Shown: one piece after another, positions 46,642 through 57,345 of the stretch | Position numbering within the stretch: position 1 is the stretch's first letter | Layout: each line of letters opens with the position of its first letter | NCBI RefSeq assembly: GCF_014638745.1 | Contig: NZ_BMFO01000001.1 | Coordinates: 310,001 to 374,000, forward strand | Direction: 5' to 3' | Source: Arenimonas maotaiensis | Lineage (GTDB): Bacteria > Pseudomonadota > Gammaproteobacteria > Xanthomonadales > Xanthomonadaceae | DNA length: 64,000 nt | Program-made: the position numbers and the translations under genes | The notes under the pieces: model-generated | The model's database searches: none | What the model was told of the DNA's origin: nothing | Seen by the model: the letters and a program-made list of their open reading frames with translations, nothing else

Positions 46642-47427
46642 TCAGTCGGGCAAGTCCAGCGCGGCGCGCATCAGGCGCTCCAGCAGCGCCTGCACCGGTG
46701 CGGCGCGCGCTTCGTCGAACGCGGTCATGGCTTCGTCCAGGTAGGCGCTCTGCGCCAGTTCCAGCTGGAAGGCGTGGATGCGTTCGTCAGGCTCGGCGTA
46801 ATGGCGGGTGATGTAACCGCCCTTGAAGCGGCCGTTGCTGACCCAGCTGTACGCCGATTGCGCCGACAGCACGGCCTCCAGCCGGCGCAGACCGTCCTCC
46901 GGAAAACTGCGGCCGTCGGCGGTGCCCAGGTTGAAATCCGGCAGGCGGCCCTCGAACAGGAACGGCAGCTCCGGGCGGATGGAATGCCCTTCCCACAACA
47001 GCACCTTGCCGTGCTGGCGCTTCAGGCGCTGCAGTTCGGCCTGCAAGGCGGCGTGGTACGGTTGCCAATACTGCGTGCGCCGACGCACCACGGCCTCCGC
47101 ATCCGGCTCCTTGCCGTCCAGATAGATCGGCTCGCCGGTGAACGCCGTGCGCGGGCACAGGCCGGTGCTGTTCTGGCCCGGATACAGCGATACGTCGTCC
47201 GGCGGCCGGTTGAGGTCGATCACGTAGCGCGAGTAGCGCGGCACCAGCACGGATGCGCCCATATCGCGGGCGAACGCGTACAGGCGATCGACGAACCAAT
47301 CGGTGTCCGGCGCGGTCTGCGCGAACGGCCGCAGCGCGGCGCGGATGTCGTCCGGAATCTCCGAGCCGTTATGCGGCAGGCTCAGCAACAGCGGGATATG
47401 ACCTTGGTGCAGCGTGAAGGTCGGCAT
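46642..47427 (-). CDS. hutG: N-formylglutamate deformylase
   Basis: Last step of one histidine-degradation route: N-formylglutamate to formate and glutamate. 261 aa. LLLSLPHNGSEIP (metal His), SRYVIDLNRPPDD, LLWEGHSIRPELPFLFEG, and GGYITRHYAEPDERIHAFQLELAQ. No hutU/H/I next to it. One-base overlap with the dadA-like gene (TGATG). Confidence 0.92.
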   Translation of the reverse strand: MPTFTLHQGHIPLLLSLPHNGSEIPDDIRAALRPFAQTAPDTDWFVDRLYAFARDMGASVLVPRYSRYVIDLNRPPDDVSLYPGQNSTGLCPRTAFTGEPIYLDGKEPDAEAVVRRRTQYWQPYHAALQAELQRLKRQHGKVLLWEGHSIRPELPFLFEGRLPDFNLGTADGRSFPEDGLRRLEAVLSAQSAYSWVSNGRFKGGYITRHYAEPDERIHAFQLELAQSAYLDEAMTAFDEARAAPVQALLERLMRAALDLPD

Positions 47428-48677
47428 CAGAAGCGCGCCGGCGAAAACGGGGCAAGGTCGATGGACGGCGTGCGGCCGGTGAGCGCCTCGGCCGCCAGCC
47501 GGCCGGTGATGGCGCTCATGCTCATGCCCAGCATGCCGTGCCCGGTGGCCAGGAACAGGTTACGCTGGCGCGGCGAGAAGCCCAGGATCGGCAGGTCGTC
47601 GTAGGTCATCGGCCGCCAGCCGTACCACTGCTCGCGCACCTCGCCGCCGACCGGCTCGATCAGGTATTCGCGCGCGCCGCGCTCCAACGCCGCCAGGCGG
47701 CGGGCGTTCAGGCTGTCGTCGAAACCGGAGAACTCCATGGTGCTGCCCAGGCGGTAGCCATCGTCCCAGGCAGTGACGCAGACACTGCGCTCCTTCAGCA
47801 CCAGCGGCGTCTTCGGGCAGAGCGCCGGGCGGCTGAAGGTAATCGAATAGCCTTTTCCGGGCTGTACCGGAATGGTCAGATCCAGGCCTTTGAGCACCGC
47901 CGGCGACCAAGACGCCAGCGCCGCGATCACCTGCGGCGCCGTGCGGCGCCCGCGCGAGGTCTCGACATGGGCGATGACGTCGCCCTCGGCATGCAAGGAC
48001 AGCACCTCGCAGTCCTCTTCGATGACGCCGCCCAGCGCGCGCACCAAGCGCGCCAGCCCGGCGCAATAGGCGTCCGGCCGCAGATGGGCGTCGCCCGGGA
48101 AATACAGGCCGCCGGCCATGCCCGGCAGCAAGGCCGGTTCGCGCGCGGCGATGGCGGCGCCGTCCAGCAGTTCCACTTCGACCCCGCACTCGGCCAGCAG
48201 CGGCATGTCGGCGGCCAATTCGTCCAGGTTTTCCTGGCTGCGGCACACGTACAGCTCGCCGGTTTCGGCAAAGCCGCACTCGATGGCGTTGTCGCGGATA
48301 GTGGCGCGCAGCAGATCGCGCGAGGCGTTCAACAGCGCGGCCCGCGCCAGCGCGGACTGACGCATGTCCTTGGCGTTGCAGCGCAGGGAAAAGCGCAGCA
48401 ACCACTCCAGCAGGGCCAAATCGGTGGACGGCTTGATGTAGAACGGCGCGTCGGCCTGCGCCATGTAGCGCAGGGCCTTGCCGATCATACCCGGCGCGGC
48501 CAACGGCGGCGCATGGCTGGGCGTGAGCGTGCCGCAGTTGCCGTGCGAGGTGGCGGCACCGACGCGGCCTTTGTCGAGAATGCGGACCGAACGGCCCTCG
48601 CGCAGCAGGAACAGGGCGCAACTGAGGCCGATGACGCCGCCGCCGAGGATCAGGACATCTTCCGAAGACTGGGACAT
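47427..48677 (-). CDS. D-amino-acid dehydrogenase-like FAD oxidoreductase
   Basis: DadA/DAO-type flavoprotein. 416 aa. FAD-binding start VLILGGGVIGLSCALFLLREG, then SHGNCGTLTPSHAPPLAAPG, and the late WYGWRPMTYDDLPILG plus LFLATGHGMLGMSMSAITGRL. Substrate could be D-amino acids or trans-4-hydroxy-D-proline; the sequence alone does not decide. Overlap with hutG suggests that both serve amino-acid catabolism to glutamate. Confidence 0.85.
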   Translation of the reverse strand: MSQSSEDVLILGGGVIGLSCALFLLREGRSVRILDKGRVGAATSHGNCGTLTPSHAPPLAAPGMIGKALRYMAQADAPFYIKPSTDLALLEWLLRFSLRCNAKDMRQSALARAALLNASRDLLRATIRDNAIECGFAETGELYVCRSQENLDELAADMPLLAECGVEVELLDGAAIAAREPALLPGMAGGLYFPGDAHLRPDAYCAGLARLVRALGGVIEEDCEVLSLHAEGDVIAHVETSRGRRTAPQVIAALASWSPAVLKGLDLTIPVQPGKGYSITFSRPALCPKTPLVLKERSVCVTAWDDGYRLGSTMEFSGFDDSLNARRLAALERGAREYLIEPVGGEVREQWYGWRPMTYDDLPILGFSPRQRNLFLATGHGMLGMSMSAITGRLAAEALTGRTPSIDLAPFSPARF

Positions 48678-48701
48678 GGCACGCCGCGTGATGGACTGTC
48701 C

Positions 48702-49916
48702 CTATGATACAAACTTCAGGCGCGCGCCGTAAGTCAGCCGGCGCCAGAGATGCTCCATCGGCCCCATCCGAAAGCGCGCCAGCCACCAACGGCTGAACGC
48801 CAGTTGCGCGGCGAATACCGCCAACGCGAACGGAATCTGCCAGGCGCGCGGCAACTGGCCGAACAGACCGGCGCCGTAGCCGTAGAACAGCACCGTGCAA
48901 ATCAAGGATTGGCCGAGGTAATTGCTGAGCGCCATCCGTCCGGCCGGCGCGAAGCAGGCCAATAACCGGCGGCCGCGGCCCAGCCCCCACAGCCAACGCA
49001 GGGCGAAGAAATAGCCCAGGCACATCAACGGTGCACCGAGCAGATTGAGGATGCCGACGGCGGCGGACCGCATATCGATGCTGAGCGGATCGACAGTGGG
49101 CGACACAGCGACGCCGGCGAGCGTCAGCGCCAGACCGACGGTGAACAACGCCAGCGCGCGCACCGCATCGGCGCGCGTCGGGCGCTCCGGCGGCCGCGTG
49201 AAGCCGCTGCGGTGCAGGCGTACGCCGAGCGCGAACATCGCCACCGCCATCGGCAACAGCACCACCAAGCCGCCCAAGCCCTGCGCGAACTTCTCCAGCC
49301 GCCAGACGGCGACTTCGGCATAACCGCCGGCGCCCTGGATGCGGGCCTCGCGCGCGATGGCGTCGGCCAACGCCTGCGGCTCGGCCGGGCCGGCATCAAG
49401 CAGGCCCATCAACGCGATCAACAGCAAGGGCGCGGCATAGACGGCAATGATGCGCGCCAGCCGTGGCACGGCATCGGCGCGCACCCGCCAGAGCAATACG
49501 GCGCCGGCCACGGCGTAGGTGAACAGGATGTCGCCCTCCCAGAGCAGCAGCGCGTGCGCCAGCCCGAACACCGCCAAGGCCATCAGCCGCCGACTGTAGA
49601 TCAGGCCGAAATCGGCGCGTGCGCGGTGCGCGCCGTCCTGCATCAGCGCGAAACCGACGCCGAACAGCAGCGAGAACAGGGTCCAGAACTTGCCCTGCAC
49701 GAACACGTACACGAACGCGTCGGCCAGGCGGTCGAGGCCGGACAACGCCGGATCGATTCCGGACATCGCCTGCAGGTAGGGCCCGGTGAAGGCCTCCAAG
49801 TTCATCAGCAGGATGCCCAATAACGCGAAACCCCGGACCGCATCGAGCCAAGCGATGCGTCCGGGGTCGGATTCGACGGAAGCGGCCATGGCGGGGTCCG
49901 GATCGGAAGCTGCCAT
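48702..49916 (-). CDS. DUF418 membrane protein (YeiB-like)
   Basis: 404 aa with about nine to ten helices. RIAWLDAVRGFALLGILLMN start, FWTLFSLLFGVGFALM, and the C-terminal GPMEHLWRRLTYG are the DUF418 blocks. Unknown function; often linked to surface or transport genes. Start at 49916 or, after nine residues, at the ATG 49889. Thirteen bases behind slyD. Confidence 0.87.
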   Translation of the reverse strand: MAASDPDPAMAASVESDPGRIAWLDAVRGFALLGILLMNLEAFTGPYLQAMSGIDPALSGLDRLADAFVYVFVQGKFWTLFSLLFGVGFALMQDGAHRARADFGLIYSRRLMALAVFGLAHALLLWEGDILFTYAVAGAVLLWRVRADAVPRLARIIAVYAAPLLLIALMGLLDAGPAEPQALADAIAREARIQGAGGYAEVAVWRLEKFAQGLGGLVVLLPMAVAMFALGVRLHRSGFTRPPERPTRADAVRALALFTVGLALTLAGVAVSPTVDPLSIDMRSAAVGILNLLGAPLMCLGYFFALRWLWGLGRGRRLLACFAPAGRMALSNYLGQSLICTVLFYGYGAGLFGQLPRAWQIPFALAVFAAQLAFSRWWLARFRMGPMEHLWRRLTYGARLKFVS

Positions 49917-49928
49917 GGCCGGCGCGGC

Positions 49929-50408
49929 TTAGTGTTGGACGCCGCCGTCGCCGTGCACGTGGCCGTGCGCGATTTCTTCATCGCTGGCGGCACGCACGCC
50001 GAGGATTTCGACCTTGAAATCGAGCGCCTTGCCGGCCATCGGGTGGTTCAGGTCGACATCGACCGCGGTCATGCCGACCTTCAGCACGGTCATCGCACGC
50101 GGACCCATTTCGGTCGGCAGCACCACCTGCATGCCGGCGGCGAGCTTGGCGTTCTTGAACAGCTTCTTCGGGATGCGCTGGGTCATGCCCTCGCGGCGCT
50201 GGCCGTAGGCCTGCTCCGGCGCGACGGTCACTTCGACCTTGTCGCCTTCGGCCTTGCCCATCAACGCCTCTTCCAAGCCCGGAATGATGGCGCCATGGCC
50301 GACCAGCACGCTCAGCGGCTGGCCGTCGGCCGAGCTTTCCAGCGGCGCTTGGCCGGCTTCGGCGACGGTGTAGTGGAAGGTGACGACGGAGTTCTTTTCG
50401 ATGGTCAT
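49929..50408 (-). CDS. slyD: FKBP-type peptidyl-prolyl isomerase SlyD
   Basis: Prolyl isomerase and chaperone, also a nickel carrier. 159 aa. FKBP core VVTFHYTVAEAGQAPLESS, VLVGHGAIIPGLEEALMGK with the insert-in-flap domain (about 70-125), and a short C-terminal histidine tail HGHVHGDGGVQH, shorter than E. coli SlyD, so metal binding is likely reduced. ATG 50408; the frame upstream to 50459 is not conserved. Confidence 0.94.
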   Translation of the reverse strand: MTIEKNSVVTFHYTVAEAGQAPLESSADGQPLSVLVGHGAIIPGLEEALMGKAEGDKVEVTVAPEQAYGQRREGMTQRIPKKLFKNAKLAAGMQVVLPTEMGPRAMTVLKVGMTAVDVDLNHPMAGKALDFKVEILGVRAASDEEIAHGHVHGDGGVQH

Positions 50409-50493
50409 GGCGGATCCAGGCGGTAAGTAGATGACGGAGCGGCCCGCAATCGGGCACAATGCAGTCGGCTATTATCCGAGTTCAGGCGCCGAA

Positions 50494-51042
50494 ATGCCAG
50501 TAAATTCCGCGAAAACCGCTCTGTTGACCGCCCTTTTGTTCCTGCTGACGGCCTGCGCCAGCGCGCCCGACCGACCCGAACGCTCCGCCGGCGACTATTC
50601 GCCGGAAGTGACCGGGCTGGGTGAAGACGACGCCGGACTGCCGGAAAGCCTCAAATCCACCGCCAACGACGTACTGTTCCAGGCCCTCGCCTTGGTCGGC
50701 ACGCCCTACCGCTACGGCGGCGGTTCGCCGGAAACCGGCTTCGACTGCTCGGGCCTGATCAACTACGTGTTCCTGAACGGCGCCGGCCTGAAACTGCCGC
50801 GCACCACCGGCGAGCTGATTGATATCGACGCCCCGCGCGTCGACCGCGAGCGCCTGTATCCGGGCGATCTGGTGTACTTCAACACGCTCGGCGGCCGGGT
50901 CAGCCACATCGGCGTCTATGTCGGCGAACGCCGTTTCGTGCATGCGCCCAGTTCCGGCGGCACGGTGCGCATGGACAACCTCGACACGCCGTACTGGCGC
51001 AAACATTATGTCGACGCCAAACGCGTGCTGGCCGCCGACTGA
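50494..51042 (+). CDS. NlpC/P60 endopeptidase lipoprotein (Spr/MepS-like)
   Basis: Peptidoglycan hydrolase that cuts the D-Ala-mDAP cross-link (MepS) or stem. 182 aa. Signal with lipid at Cys21 (LLTACASA). Catalytic Cys85 (TGFDCSGLI), His138 (RVSHIGVYVG), His150 (FVHAPSSGG). ATG 50494 chosen for the lipoprotein signal; the frame to 50431 has no signal. Divergent from slyD. Confidence 0.93.
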   Translation: MPVNSAKTALLTALLFLLTACASAPDRPERSAGDYSPEVTGLGEDDAGLPESLKSTANDVLFQALALVGTPYRYGGGSPETGFDCSGLINYVFLNGAGLKLPRTTGELIDIDAPRVDRERLYPGDLVYFNTLGGRVSHIGVYVGERRFVHAPSSGGTVRMDNLDTPYWRKHYVDAKRVLAAD

Positions 51043-51193
51043 CGCCCCTGAACGGCCGATTCAGGCCGCATTCGCGTCTTGCCGCGGGAACGGTTACACT
51101 ATCGGCTCAAAGAAACGGTTCGTCTCCTAATCGCTTTGCCCCGGCACTGACTCCATACGAACCCATTCTCAGGCGCATACGCGCAGTGGTACC

Positions 51194-51219
51194 GCAATGC
51201 TGGTGTTTAGGCGCATTGC
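51194..51219 (+). promoter_or_regulatory. hairpin in the rhlE leader
   Basis: GCAATGC (51194-51200) and GCATTGC (51213-51219) pair over 12 bases, ending five bases before the ribosome site TAGGAG (51225-51230). The 195-base leader from 51043 is otherwise free of genes. It may control translation of the helicase. Confidence 0.5.
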
Positions 51220-51237
51220 CTTCGTAGGAGTTCCAAC

Positions 51238-52548
<1,311 letters not shown>

Positions 52549-52563
52549 CGCCGGCACCCCTCG

Positions 52564-52590
52564 AAAAAGCCGCCGCAAGGCGGCTTTTTT
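52564..52590 (+). terminator. rho-independent terminator after rhlE
   Basis: AAAAAGCCGCC, GCAA loop, GGCGGCTTTTTT, 16 bases after the rhlE stop. Confidence 0.9.
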
Positions 52591-52647
52591 GATGGCGGCG
52601 ATCCGCATCGGTTACTGTAATCGTCTATCCCCGACACCCTCGCCGCC

Positions 52648-53688
52648 ATGACCGACCTGCTGCGCAAAATCCAAATCGACCGACCGGGCGGCTATGACGC
52701 CCTGAAAACCGTGCAGGCGCCGATCCGCACGCCGGGCGACGGCGAAGTGCTGATCGAGGTCCGCGCCTGCGGCGTGAATTACGCCGACGGCATCATCCGC
52801 ATGGGCCTGTACGCCTCGGCCAAGCAGCTGCACGGCTACCCGATCACACCCGGCTTCGAGCTGTCCGGCGTCATCGCCGCCATCGGCGCCGGCGTCACCG
52901 AATTCGCGGTCGGCGATGCCGTGCTGGCCTTGACCCTGTTCGGCGGTTACACCTCGCACATCACCCTGCCCGCCGACCGGGTGTTCCGCAGGCCGGCGAG
53001 TCTGTCGTTCGAGCAGGCCGCGGCCTTGCCGACGGTGTTCCTGACCGCCTGGTTCATGGTGCGCGAACAGGTGCTGCCGAAATCCGGCGATGTCTGGCTG
53101 GTGCATTCGGCCGCCGGCGGCGTCGGTTCGGCGCTGTGCCAGCTCGGCCGCCTGCACGGCTGCCGGGTGGTCGGCGTGGTCGGCGGCGCGCACAAACGCA
53201 ACGATGCGTTGGCGATGGGCGCGGACGACGTCATCGACAAATCGACCCAGGATCTGTGGCGCGAGGCCAAGCGCCTGGCGCCAGCCGGCTTCCAGGCGGT
53301 GTTCGACGCCAATGGCGTGTCCACCCTGGCGCAGAGCTATGCCCATCTGGCGCCGATGGGCAAACTGTGCATCTACGGCTTCGCCAGCATGCTGCCGCAC
53401 GACGGCCGGCTGAATTGGCTGAAAATGGCCTGGGACTGGCTGCGCACGCCGCGCTTCAATCCGCTCGACATGACCCAGAGCAACAAAAGCGTACTGGCCG
53501 CCAATCTGAGTTTCCTGTCGGCGCACGCCGGATTGCTGACCGCCGGCATGCGCGAACTGCTGGCGTTGTTCGAGTCCGGCCGGCTGCAGCCGCCGCCGGT
53601 CACCGCCTACGCGCTGGAAGACGCGACCAAGGCGCAGGCCGCGATCGAATCCGGCAAGACCACCGGCAAACTGGTGCTGATTCCTTAG
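52648..53688 (+). CDS. zinc-free MDR oxidoreductase (quinone reductase/VAT-1-like)
   Basis: 346 aa. Medium-chain dehydrogenase fold with PGFELSGVIAAIG, VGDAVLALTLFGGY, and the NADPH site VHSAAGGVGSALCQL. No catalytic-zinc Cys/His set, as in quinone reductases. Long insertion LNWLKMAWDWLRTPRFNPLDM resembles the VAT-1 subgroup. Substrate unknown. Ends overlap hemJ by four bases, tail to tail. Confidence 0.88.
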   Translation: MTDLLRKIQIDRPGGYDALKTVQAPIRTPGDGEVLIEVRACGVNYADGIIRMGLYASAKQLHGYPITPGFELSGVIAAIGAGVTEFAVGDAVLALTLFGGYTSHITLPADRVFRRPASLSFEQAAALPTVFLTAWFMVREQVLPKSGDVWLVHSAAGGVGSALCQLGRLHGCRVVGVVGGAHKRNDALAMGADDVIDKSTQDLWREAKRLAPAGFQAVFDANGVSTLAQSYAHLAPMGKLCIYGFASMLPHDGRLNWLKMAWDWLRTPRFNPLDMTQSNKSVLAANLSFLSAHAGLLTAGMRELLALFESGRLQPPPVTAYALEDATKAQAAIESGKTTGKLVLIP

Positions 53689-54101
53689 AACGGCTTGCCG
53701 ATCACCAGGAAGATCACCGCGAACAGCAGGAACACCGGCAGCTCGTTGAGCAGACGCAGCGTGCGCGGCGACGGCAAGGCGCGGCCGCGTTGCGTGGCCT
53801 GCAGGCGCTTGTAGCACAGGATGAAATAGGCGAACAGCACTGCCACCAGGGTGAGCTTGGCATGCAGCCAGCCGCCGGCGCCGCTGAAATGGATCAGGCC
53901 GATGCCGCACAGCAGCGACAGGCCGAACATCACGTGGCCGAACAGGTACAGGCGCCGCGCCATGATCAGCAGACGCGCCTGCACGTCATGCTGGCCGGGC
54001 GCTTCGGCGAAGTTGATCAGCAGGCGCGGCAGATAGAACACGGCCGCGACCCAGGCCATGACGAACAACAGATGGGCGGACTTGAGGATCGGGTACAGCA
54101 T
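53685..54101 (-). CDS. hemJ: protoporphyrinogen oxidase HemJ (UPF0093)
   Basis: Inner-membrane haem-biosynthesis enzyme converting protoporphyrinogen IX to protoporphyrin IX. 138 aa, four helices. LKSAHLLFVMAWVAAVFYLP with conserved His10, RRLYLFGHVMFGLSLLCG, WLHAKLTLVAVLFAYF and the late LRLLNELPVFLLFAVIFL are the HemJ blocks. ATG 54101 gives the full N-terminal helix. Confidence 0.9.
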   Translation of the reverse strand: MLYPILKSAHLLFVMAWVAAVFYLPRLLINFAEAPGQHDVQARLLIMARRLYLFGHVMFGLSLLCGIGLIHFSGAGGWLHAKLTLVAVLFAYFILCYKRLQATQRGRALPSPRTLRLLNELPVFLLFAVIFLVIGKPF

Positions 54102-54218
54102 CGGCTTAAAACTCCAAAGGAATATAAATGCTTGTTCAAGCAAGGATTTGCGGATGGGAGTAGAATATACCCCACTTTCCAGGCGATCCGCCTGCGTCTT
54201 CCGAGTTGAATCGATCCC

Positions 54219-56090
54219 ATGACCAGCAAAACCCCCGACAGCACCGCCGTCAGCTTCCGCGACCTCGGCCTGCCCGAACCGATCCTGACCACACTCGCCG
54301 GCCTCGGCTATGAAACGCCGTCGCCGATCCAGGCCGCGATGATCCCGCACATCATGGCCGGCCGCGACGTGCTCGGCCAGGCCCAGACCGGCACCGGCAA
54401 GACCGCCGCGTTCGCGCTGCCGCTGCTGGCCGGACTGGACGCCAAGGCCGGCAAGCCGCAGGTGCTGGTGCTGGCGCCGACCCGCGAACTGGCCATTCAG
54501 GTCGCCGAGGCGTTCCAGAAATACGCCGAGAACCTGCCGGCCTTCCACGTGCTGCCGATCTACGGCGGCCAGAGCTACGGCCCGCAGCTGTCGGCGCTGC
54601 GCCGCGGCGTGCAGGTCGTGGTCGGCACCCCGGGCCGGGTCATCGACCACATCGAGAAGAATTCGCTGGATCTGTCGGAGCTGAAGACGCTGGTGCTGGA
54701 CGAGGCCGACGAGATGCTGCGCATGGGCTTCATCGACGACGTCGAGACCATCATCCGCAAGTCGCCCGAGCAACGCCAAGTGGCGCTGTTCTCGGCCACC
54801 ATGCCGACCGCCATCAAGCGCATCGCGCAGAAATACCTGAAATCGCCGGTCGAGATCCAGATCGAGGCCAAGACCCGCACCGCCGAGAACATCCGCCAGC
54901 GCTGCTGGCAGGTCTCCGGCCTGCATAAGCTGGATGCGCTGACCCGCATCCTGGAAGTCGAGCCGTTCGACGGCATGATCATCTTCGCGCGCACCAAGCT
55001 GGCCACCGACGAGCTGGCGCAGAAGCTGCAGGCGCGCGGCTTCTCGGCCGCCGCCATCAACGGCGACATCAACCAGGCCCAGCGCGAACGCACCATCGAC
55101 CAGCTGAAGGACGGCCGCATCGACATCCTGGTCGCCACCGACGTGGCCGCGCGCGGCCTGGACGTCGACCGCATCAGCCACGTGGTGAACTACGACGTGC
55201 CCTACGACACCGAATCCTACGTGCACCGCATCGGCCGTACCGGCCGCGCCGGCCGCAGCGGCGAAGCCATCCTGTTCATCGCGCCGCGCGAACGCGGCAT
55301 GCTGCGCGCCATCGAACGCGCCACCAACCAGCCGATCGAACCGATGGAACTGCCGAGCGTGGCGACCATCAACGAAGTGCGGATGGACAAGTTCAAGCAG
55401 CAGATCACCGAAACCCTGGCATCGTCCGACCTGACCCTATTCCGCAAGCTGGTCGAGGATTACGAGCAGGCGCTGAACGTGCCGGCGATCGAGATCGCCG
55501 CCGCCCTGGCCAAGATGGCGCGCGGCGACGTACCGCTGCTGCTGGAGCCGCCGAAGCGCGACGAGCGCCCGGCCAAGGCCTTCGAGCCGCGCGAACGCGC
55601 CGACAAACGCCCGGCCCGCGAACCGCGCTTCGAACGCGAGGACCGCGGCGAGCGCCCCGAGCGTCCGTTCCGCGAGAAGAAGGAGCGCGCCGAACGTGCG
55701 CCGGAACCGGGCAAAGAGACCTTCCGCATCGAGGTCGGCTACGAGCACGGCGTCAAGCCGGGCAACATCGTCGGCGCCATCGCCAACGAAGCCGGACTGG
55801 ACGCCAAGCACATGGGCCGCATCGAGATCTTCGACGACTACAGCCTGGTCGACCTGCCGGAAGGCATGCCGAAGGAAATCCTCAAGCACCTGAAGACGGT
55901 CTGGTGCGCCGGCCAGCAGCTGCGCATCACCCGCGACGGCACGCCGCCGGATACCGCGCCGAAAGGCCCGCGTCCGCCGCGCCGCCCGGACACCCGCGAG
56001 CGCGCCGACACCCCGGGCAAGAAAAAGATCAAGAACGAGGCCTTCTTCGAGTTCCGCCAGGCCAAGAAGAAAAACAAATTCAAGGACTGA
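54219..56090 (+). CDS. deaD: DEAD-box RNA helicase DeaD/CsdA
   Basis: Cold-linked ribosome-assembly helicase. 623 aa, longer than rhlE. SPIQAAMIPHIM, AQTGTGKTAAFALP, LVLDEADEMLRMGF, SATMPTAI, HRIGRTGRAGRSGEA. Then an Arg/Glu-rich charged linker (about 450-505), a DbpA-type RNA-binding domain (RIEVGYEHGVKPGNIVGAI, DYSLVDLPEGM), and a basic tail. An inverted repeat TGCTTG/CAAGCA lies at 54129-54142 upstream. The two helicases are both complete here. Confidence 0.95.
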   Translation: MTSKTPDSTAVSFRDLGLPEPILTTLAGLGYETPSPIQAAMIPHIMAGRDVLGQAQTGTGKTAAFALPLLAGLDAKAGKPQVLVLAPTRELAIQVAEAFQKYAENLPAFHVLPIYGGQSYGPQLSALRRGVQVVVGTPGRVIDHIEKNSLDLSELKTLVLDEADEMLRMGFIDDVETIIRKSPEQRQVALFSATMPTAIKRIAQKYLKSPVEIQIEAKTRTAENIRQRCWQVSGLHKLDALTRILEVEPFDGMIIFARTKLATDELAQKLQARGFSAAAINGDINQAQRERTIDQLKDGRIDILVATDVAARGLDVDRISHVVNYDVPYDTESYVHRIGRTGRAGRSGEAILFIAPRERGMLRAIERATNQPIEPMELPSVATINEVRMDKFKQQITETLASSDLTLFRKLVEDYEQALNVPAIEIAAALAKMARGDVPLLLEPPKRDERPAKAFEPRERADKRPAREPRFEREDRGERPERPFREKKERAERAPEPGKETFRIEVGYEHGVKPGNIVGAIANEAGLDAKHMGRIEIFDDYSLVDLPEGMPKEILKHLKTVWCAGQQLRITRDGTPPDTAPKGPRPPRRPDTRERADTPGKKKIKNEAFFEFRQAKKKNKFKD

Positions 56091-56093
56091 CCG

Positions 56094-57284
56094 GTGCCTG
56101 ACGGCGCGCCCGACGCGGACGTGCTGGTGCTCGGCGGCGGTGCCGCCGGGCTGATGTGCGCCGCCACCGCCGGCTATCGCGGCCGGCGCGTGACCGTGCT
56201 GGAAGGCAGCAACCGCTGCGGCAAGAAGATCCTGATGTCCGGCGGCGGCCGCTGCAATTTCACCAACACCGGCACCTCGCCGGCCAACTTCCTGTCGCGC
56301 AATCCGCACTTCTGCAAATCGGCGCTGGCCCGCTACCGGCCGGCCGACTTCATCGAACTGGTCGAGCGCCACGGCGTCGCCTACCACGAAAAAGAGCTCG
56401 GCCAGCTGTTCTGCGACGAATCATCGAAGCAGATCGTGAAACTGCTGCTGGATGAATGCGAATGGGCCGGCGTGCGCATCGTCACCGGCGCCGGCATCGA
56501 ATCGGTCCGGCACGACGGCGACCGCTTCGTGGTCGACACCGCGCGCGGCCGGTTCCGCGCGCCGAAACTGGTGGTCGCCACCGGCGGCCTGTCCATCCCC
56601 AGCCTCGGCGCCTCGGGCATCGGCTACGCCATCGCGCGCCAATTCGGCCATGCGCTGCGCGAGACCCGCGCCGGGCTGGTGCCGTTCACCCTCAGCGGCA
56701 AACCGCTGGAGCAGTACGCCGAACTGGCCGGCGTGGCGGTGCCGGTGGCGGTGCGCGCCGGCGACACCGAATTCCGCAACGCATTGCTGTTCACCCATCG
56801 CGGCCTGAGCGGTCCGGCCGTCCTGCAGATCTCATCGTACTGGGAACTCGGCCAGGCGGTCGAAATCGACCTGCTGCCCGGGCGCGACGCCGCCGCCGAG
56901 TTGCTGGCCCTGCAACGTCAGGGCCACAAGGCTGAACTGAAGACGGTGCTGTCCGAATGGCTGCCGAAACGGCTGGCGCAGCTGCTGTGCACGGCGTTCT
57001 TCGCCAACAAGCCGGTCAATCAGTACAAACACGCCGAGTTGAAAGACATCGGCTTCGCGCTGCAGCACTGGCGGATCACGCCCAGCGGCACCGAAGGCTA
57101 CCGCACCGCGGAAGTCACCTTGGGCGGCGTCGACACCGACGGCGTATCCTCCGCCAGTTTCGAATCCAAGCACCAAGCCGGACTTTATTTCATCGGCGAG
57201 GTATTGGACGTGACCGGCTGGCTGGGCGGCTACAACTTCCAGTGGGCCTGGGCCTCGGGACACGCCTGCGGCTCGGCGGTGTGA
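56094..57284 (+). CDS. HI0933-family flavoprotein (BaiN-like)
   Basis: NAD(P)/FAD-dependent oxidoreductase of unknown substrate. 396 aa. It starts with GTG 56094, three bases after the deaD stop. VLVLGGGAAGLMCAATAGYRG (FAD), CGKKILMSGGGRCNFTNT, VVATGGLSIPSLGASGIGY, and VLDVTGWLGGYNFQWAWASG are the family blocks. Confidence 0.9.
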   Translation: MPDGAPDADVLVLGGGAAGLMCAATAGYRGRRVTVLEGSNRCGKKILMSGGGRCNFTNTGTSPANFLSRNPHFCKSALARYRPADFIELVERHGVAYHEKELGQLFCDESSKQIVKLLLDECEWAGVRIVTGAGIESVRHDGDRFVVDTARGRFRAPKLVVATGGLSIPSLGASGIGYAIARQFGHALRETRAGLVPFTLSGKPLEQYAELAGVAVPVAVRAGDTEFRNALLFTHRGLSGPAVLQISSYWELGQAVEIDLLPGRDAAAELLALQRQGHKAELKTVLSEWLPKRLAQLLCTAFFANKPVNQYKHAELKDIGFALQHWRITPSGTEGYRTAEVTLGGVDTDGVSSASFESKHQAGLYFIGEVLDVTGWLGGYNFQWAWASGHACGSAV

Positions 57285-57345
57285 GATTGCCGCCGGCGCC
57301 TGGATGGGGCTATCATCGGCCTACCTCCACCGATCGGAAACTCCC

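Noticed and set aside
54102..54218. A good sigma-70 promoter before deaD
   Set aside because: TAGAAT and TATAAA hexamers are present, but no -35 box is at a suitable distance.
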